Positions 61,864 through 64,000 of a stretch of DNA of 64,000 bases are shown here, piece by piece. This DNA is from Fremontodendron californicum (lineage: Eukaryota > Streptophyta > Magnoliopsida > Malvales > Malvaceae): contig JAULJL010000001.1 in the NCBI GenBank assembly GCA_030761205.1, positions 36,093,145 through 36,157,144 on the forward strand, in the 5' to 3' direction. Every line of letters begins with the position of its first letter. The stretch's first letter is position 1. The position numbers and the translations under genes are program-made. The notes below the pieces were generated by a model. It did not search any database. It had not been told where the DNA came from and was given only the letters and a program-made list of their open reading frames with translations.

Positions 61864-61932
61864 CTTCGACGCTGAAGCTGCAGTTCAGTTTCTCCAGCAC
61901 CACTAATGAAACCACGTCCCCCACTTCCTCTC
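61864..61932 (-). pseudogene. HflX-like GTPase exon fragment
   Basis: A 69-nt segment from acceptor GATTGCAG|GAGAGG to donor CGAAG|GTTTGC reads RGSGGRGFISGAGETELQLQ then RRR. It resembles the HflX family segment just before the G domain (G-GE--L--DRR). No G1-G4 GTP-binding motif is present downstream. It is the third unrelated gene piece on the same strand within 0.7 kb. Confidence 0.6.
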
Positions 61933-64000
61933 CTGCAATCAATACCTATGCATATTCAAAACCATTCTAAGAGTAGAGCGAGAGGAAACACAATGACCTT
62001 GCAGCAAATGGATTTGAATTTTAAAGAAAGATTATAATTATCTTAATAACAAAGGAAAAGAATAAGGTGTCTCCCACTAAAGTAGGTGCAGACCTGACAC
62101 ACCAAACCCATCATCAAATATAAGGGGAAGAATGTGATAAAAAAGTTAAAAACTGATTTAGGAAAGAATGTACTGAAATACATACATCCAAATAATGCTA
62201 ATTCTGATTGTCATGAGAAAATTAGCAAAAAGAACTCCAATCACCACATTAATCCTTTAAGAATAAAAATTTATGATAACCGTGAGGTCAAATATGATCC
62301 AAGAGATCATATTATCTGTTCAAATAATTAAGTAATTTTATATGATGGTTGGTTTTACATGCACTTCCACTCTTTTTTGTCACAAAAGAAATTGATTAGA
62401 GATAAGTTATGTAAACTGCCAAAATGTCATTTTAATACATGACAGTCAAATTATGAGAATATGTGTGTGATAAACACTAATTAGTTTTTATTTTGTTATT
62501 CACATTAAAAAAAATTGTTAAAATAGTCACTACAAAATTAAAGGCAAGCATTATTAAATAGAGTCCCAACTTCTAATGCACGCCTAGCTACCATTAGAAT
62601 TGCATGGCTAGGTGAAGATTATGTATTTAGCTTTGTATTAACTAAATGACGATTAACCTCACCAATTTGCAGTAGCTCTAGAAAATGGTCTAGATGTCCA
62701 ACCTTAACTGTAACGACACCAGGCAATGATAGTCTTGGTGTCCTCATTAATAGGGATATTTGTCTTTTCAATTGGCCACCATCTTGAAATGTAATTCAAT
62801 TATTTAAGAACAAGTTTTCCTTGTTAGAAATTTGGGCAGGCTAGAACTAGTCCAATTCCCAAGTTAGTGTTGAAAAAAAGGTTTAAAATTAAATTATTTG
62901 CCTAAGTGGACACTTCTCACAGATAGCTATAATAATATAAGCTTTTAATAGTTTCCACATACATTAAAATGCAATTATTTGCCTGAGTAGTTTGGGAGGC
63001 CAATTAGAAATTGGGTTTTGCCTTAATCATTTGAAAACTACAAAACATTTGGATATTGCTATAGCTAGTGTTAGTATATGTAACATTGCCATTCTCAAAT
63101 ACTAATGCAGCCAAGCACCATGACAATAGTTGCAAAAGGCATGAACCTAAAGGGAAAAGGTAAAAAAAATAATCAAAATCCATATCAAAGAATTGTGAAC
63201 TTGCACACCACCTGCACAGTGGAAAATGGGCAGTAAGCTATATTTACTGAATGCTTGGTCTTAGTAGAAATACTTCTTGTTCTACTGAGGAAGAATAATA
63301 TGAGAACTATTAAAGAAAAACATTGAGAGACAAACCCAAATGTGGATGGTCCTAACTTCTAATGTATGTATTTACAGGTTACTGGAGCACCGATGGAAGA
63401 AAAAAAAAGCACTAAAAAGGATGAACACTTGCTACACTGACTTGGACAATATCTCCATTGGACGTTTCAAGTTGTAGCTACTAGACTTATGTTCAATTCA
63501 TATTCATACATAAAATCTCCTAGAGAATGAACTGCATAGAGGAGAGTAAAAAAGTGACATAACTTGAAGCATAAATCAAATATGGCATTTTGACCTGCAA
63601 GCCAATCACTGATTCTTGCTTTTTCTGTACAAAATTCATTAGAAAATAAAAACACCATTTTTAAAACTCAAAAGCCACTGTTCCAAATTTATTACTTTGT
63701 AATCACTATGGACCTGCTAGAAAATCAAGTCCAAGGCTCCAAGCATCATAAACATGTAATGGAACACATGTTCTGATAATAATAGTGCATCTAATTAGGC
63801 AATTTTTTTTTTTTTACTAAAGATTAAAGAATAATAGCCTCATAAATAAAATTGGCAGCCTACCTTTAGATACTCAATTAGTAATCAACTTGATGACGAA
63901 ATTGGGCCCCTAAAACAAGATTCAACAATTCATAGATGCTTTCAATGTCCACGCTCTTATGCTTCTCCTCTGGGGCAGTTGATTAATGTTAGCTTTTTTA
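61933..64000. other. Intergenic DNA to window end, no gene recognised
   Basis: Moderately AT-rich, only short frames, no further gene fragment or transposon terminus that could be supported. The element carrying the fragments at 61.2-61.9 kb may extend into or beyond this stretch. Confidence 0.4.

Overview
Plant nuclear DNA, almost certainly from a eudicot. The evidence is GT-AG introns in AT-rich DNA, a chloroplast-targeted m-type thioredoxin, the plant corepressor SEUSS, and plant-type LINE, hAT, MULE, Helitron and plant-mobile-domain (PMD) repeats. Species cannot be named. No rRNA, tRNA, CRISPR array or prokaryotic feature was seen.

Layout. 1-13 kb is the gene-bearing part: a two-exon thioredoxin m gene (+ strand, 1872-2948) faces a ten-exon SEUSS gene (- strand, CDS 4619-11656, leader exon near 12.5 kb). 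From 13 kb on the window is mostly transposon-derived. Two small hAT-like elements lie at 13.2 and 13.9 kb and a 5'-truncated LINE tail at 17.9 kb. A 5.35 kb near-perfect palindrome (20046-25392) carries two head-to-head copies of a PMD gene, and its outer ends hold clusters of short hairpins. 25.4-29 kb holds dispersed exon-like pieces on the - strand, one of them enolase-like. A long plant LINE (31733-38100) has an exact 14-bp target-site duplication. Two copies of a repeat with a 20-bp minisatellite lie at 38.1-40.6 and 58.8-60.5 kb. A broken WEB-family gene abuts a small Helitron (40982-42029). An isolated alpha-mannosidase-like exon lies at 44.3 kb. At 46-56 kb are several structure-defined DNA transposons: a hairpin MITE, a MULE with 9-bp TSD, a hAT with 8-bp TSD, a long-TIR element and a Tourist-like element. 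57.6-58.7 kb looks like a promoter, leader and first exons of an unrecognised gene. 61.2-61.95 kb holds fragments of three unrelated genes (Sec14-like, glutamyl-tRNA reductase, HflX-like GTPase), all on the - strand.

How it fits together. Only the thioredoxin and SEUSS genes look intact and functional. They act in chloroplast redox control and nuclear transcriptional repression, and nothing suggests they work together. The strongest candidates for unusual biology are the PMD palindrome, whose transcript would fold into a multi-kilobase hairpin, and the chimeric block of captured gene fragments near 61 kb. All splice calls and identities come from reading the sequence by eye; no database search or expression data were available.
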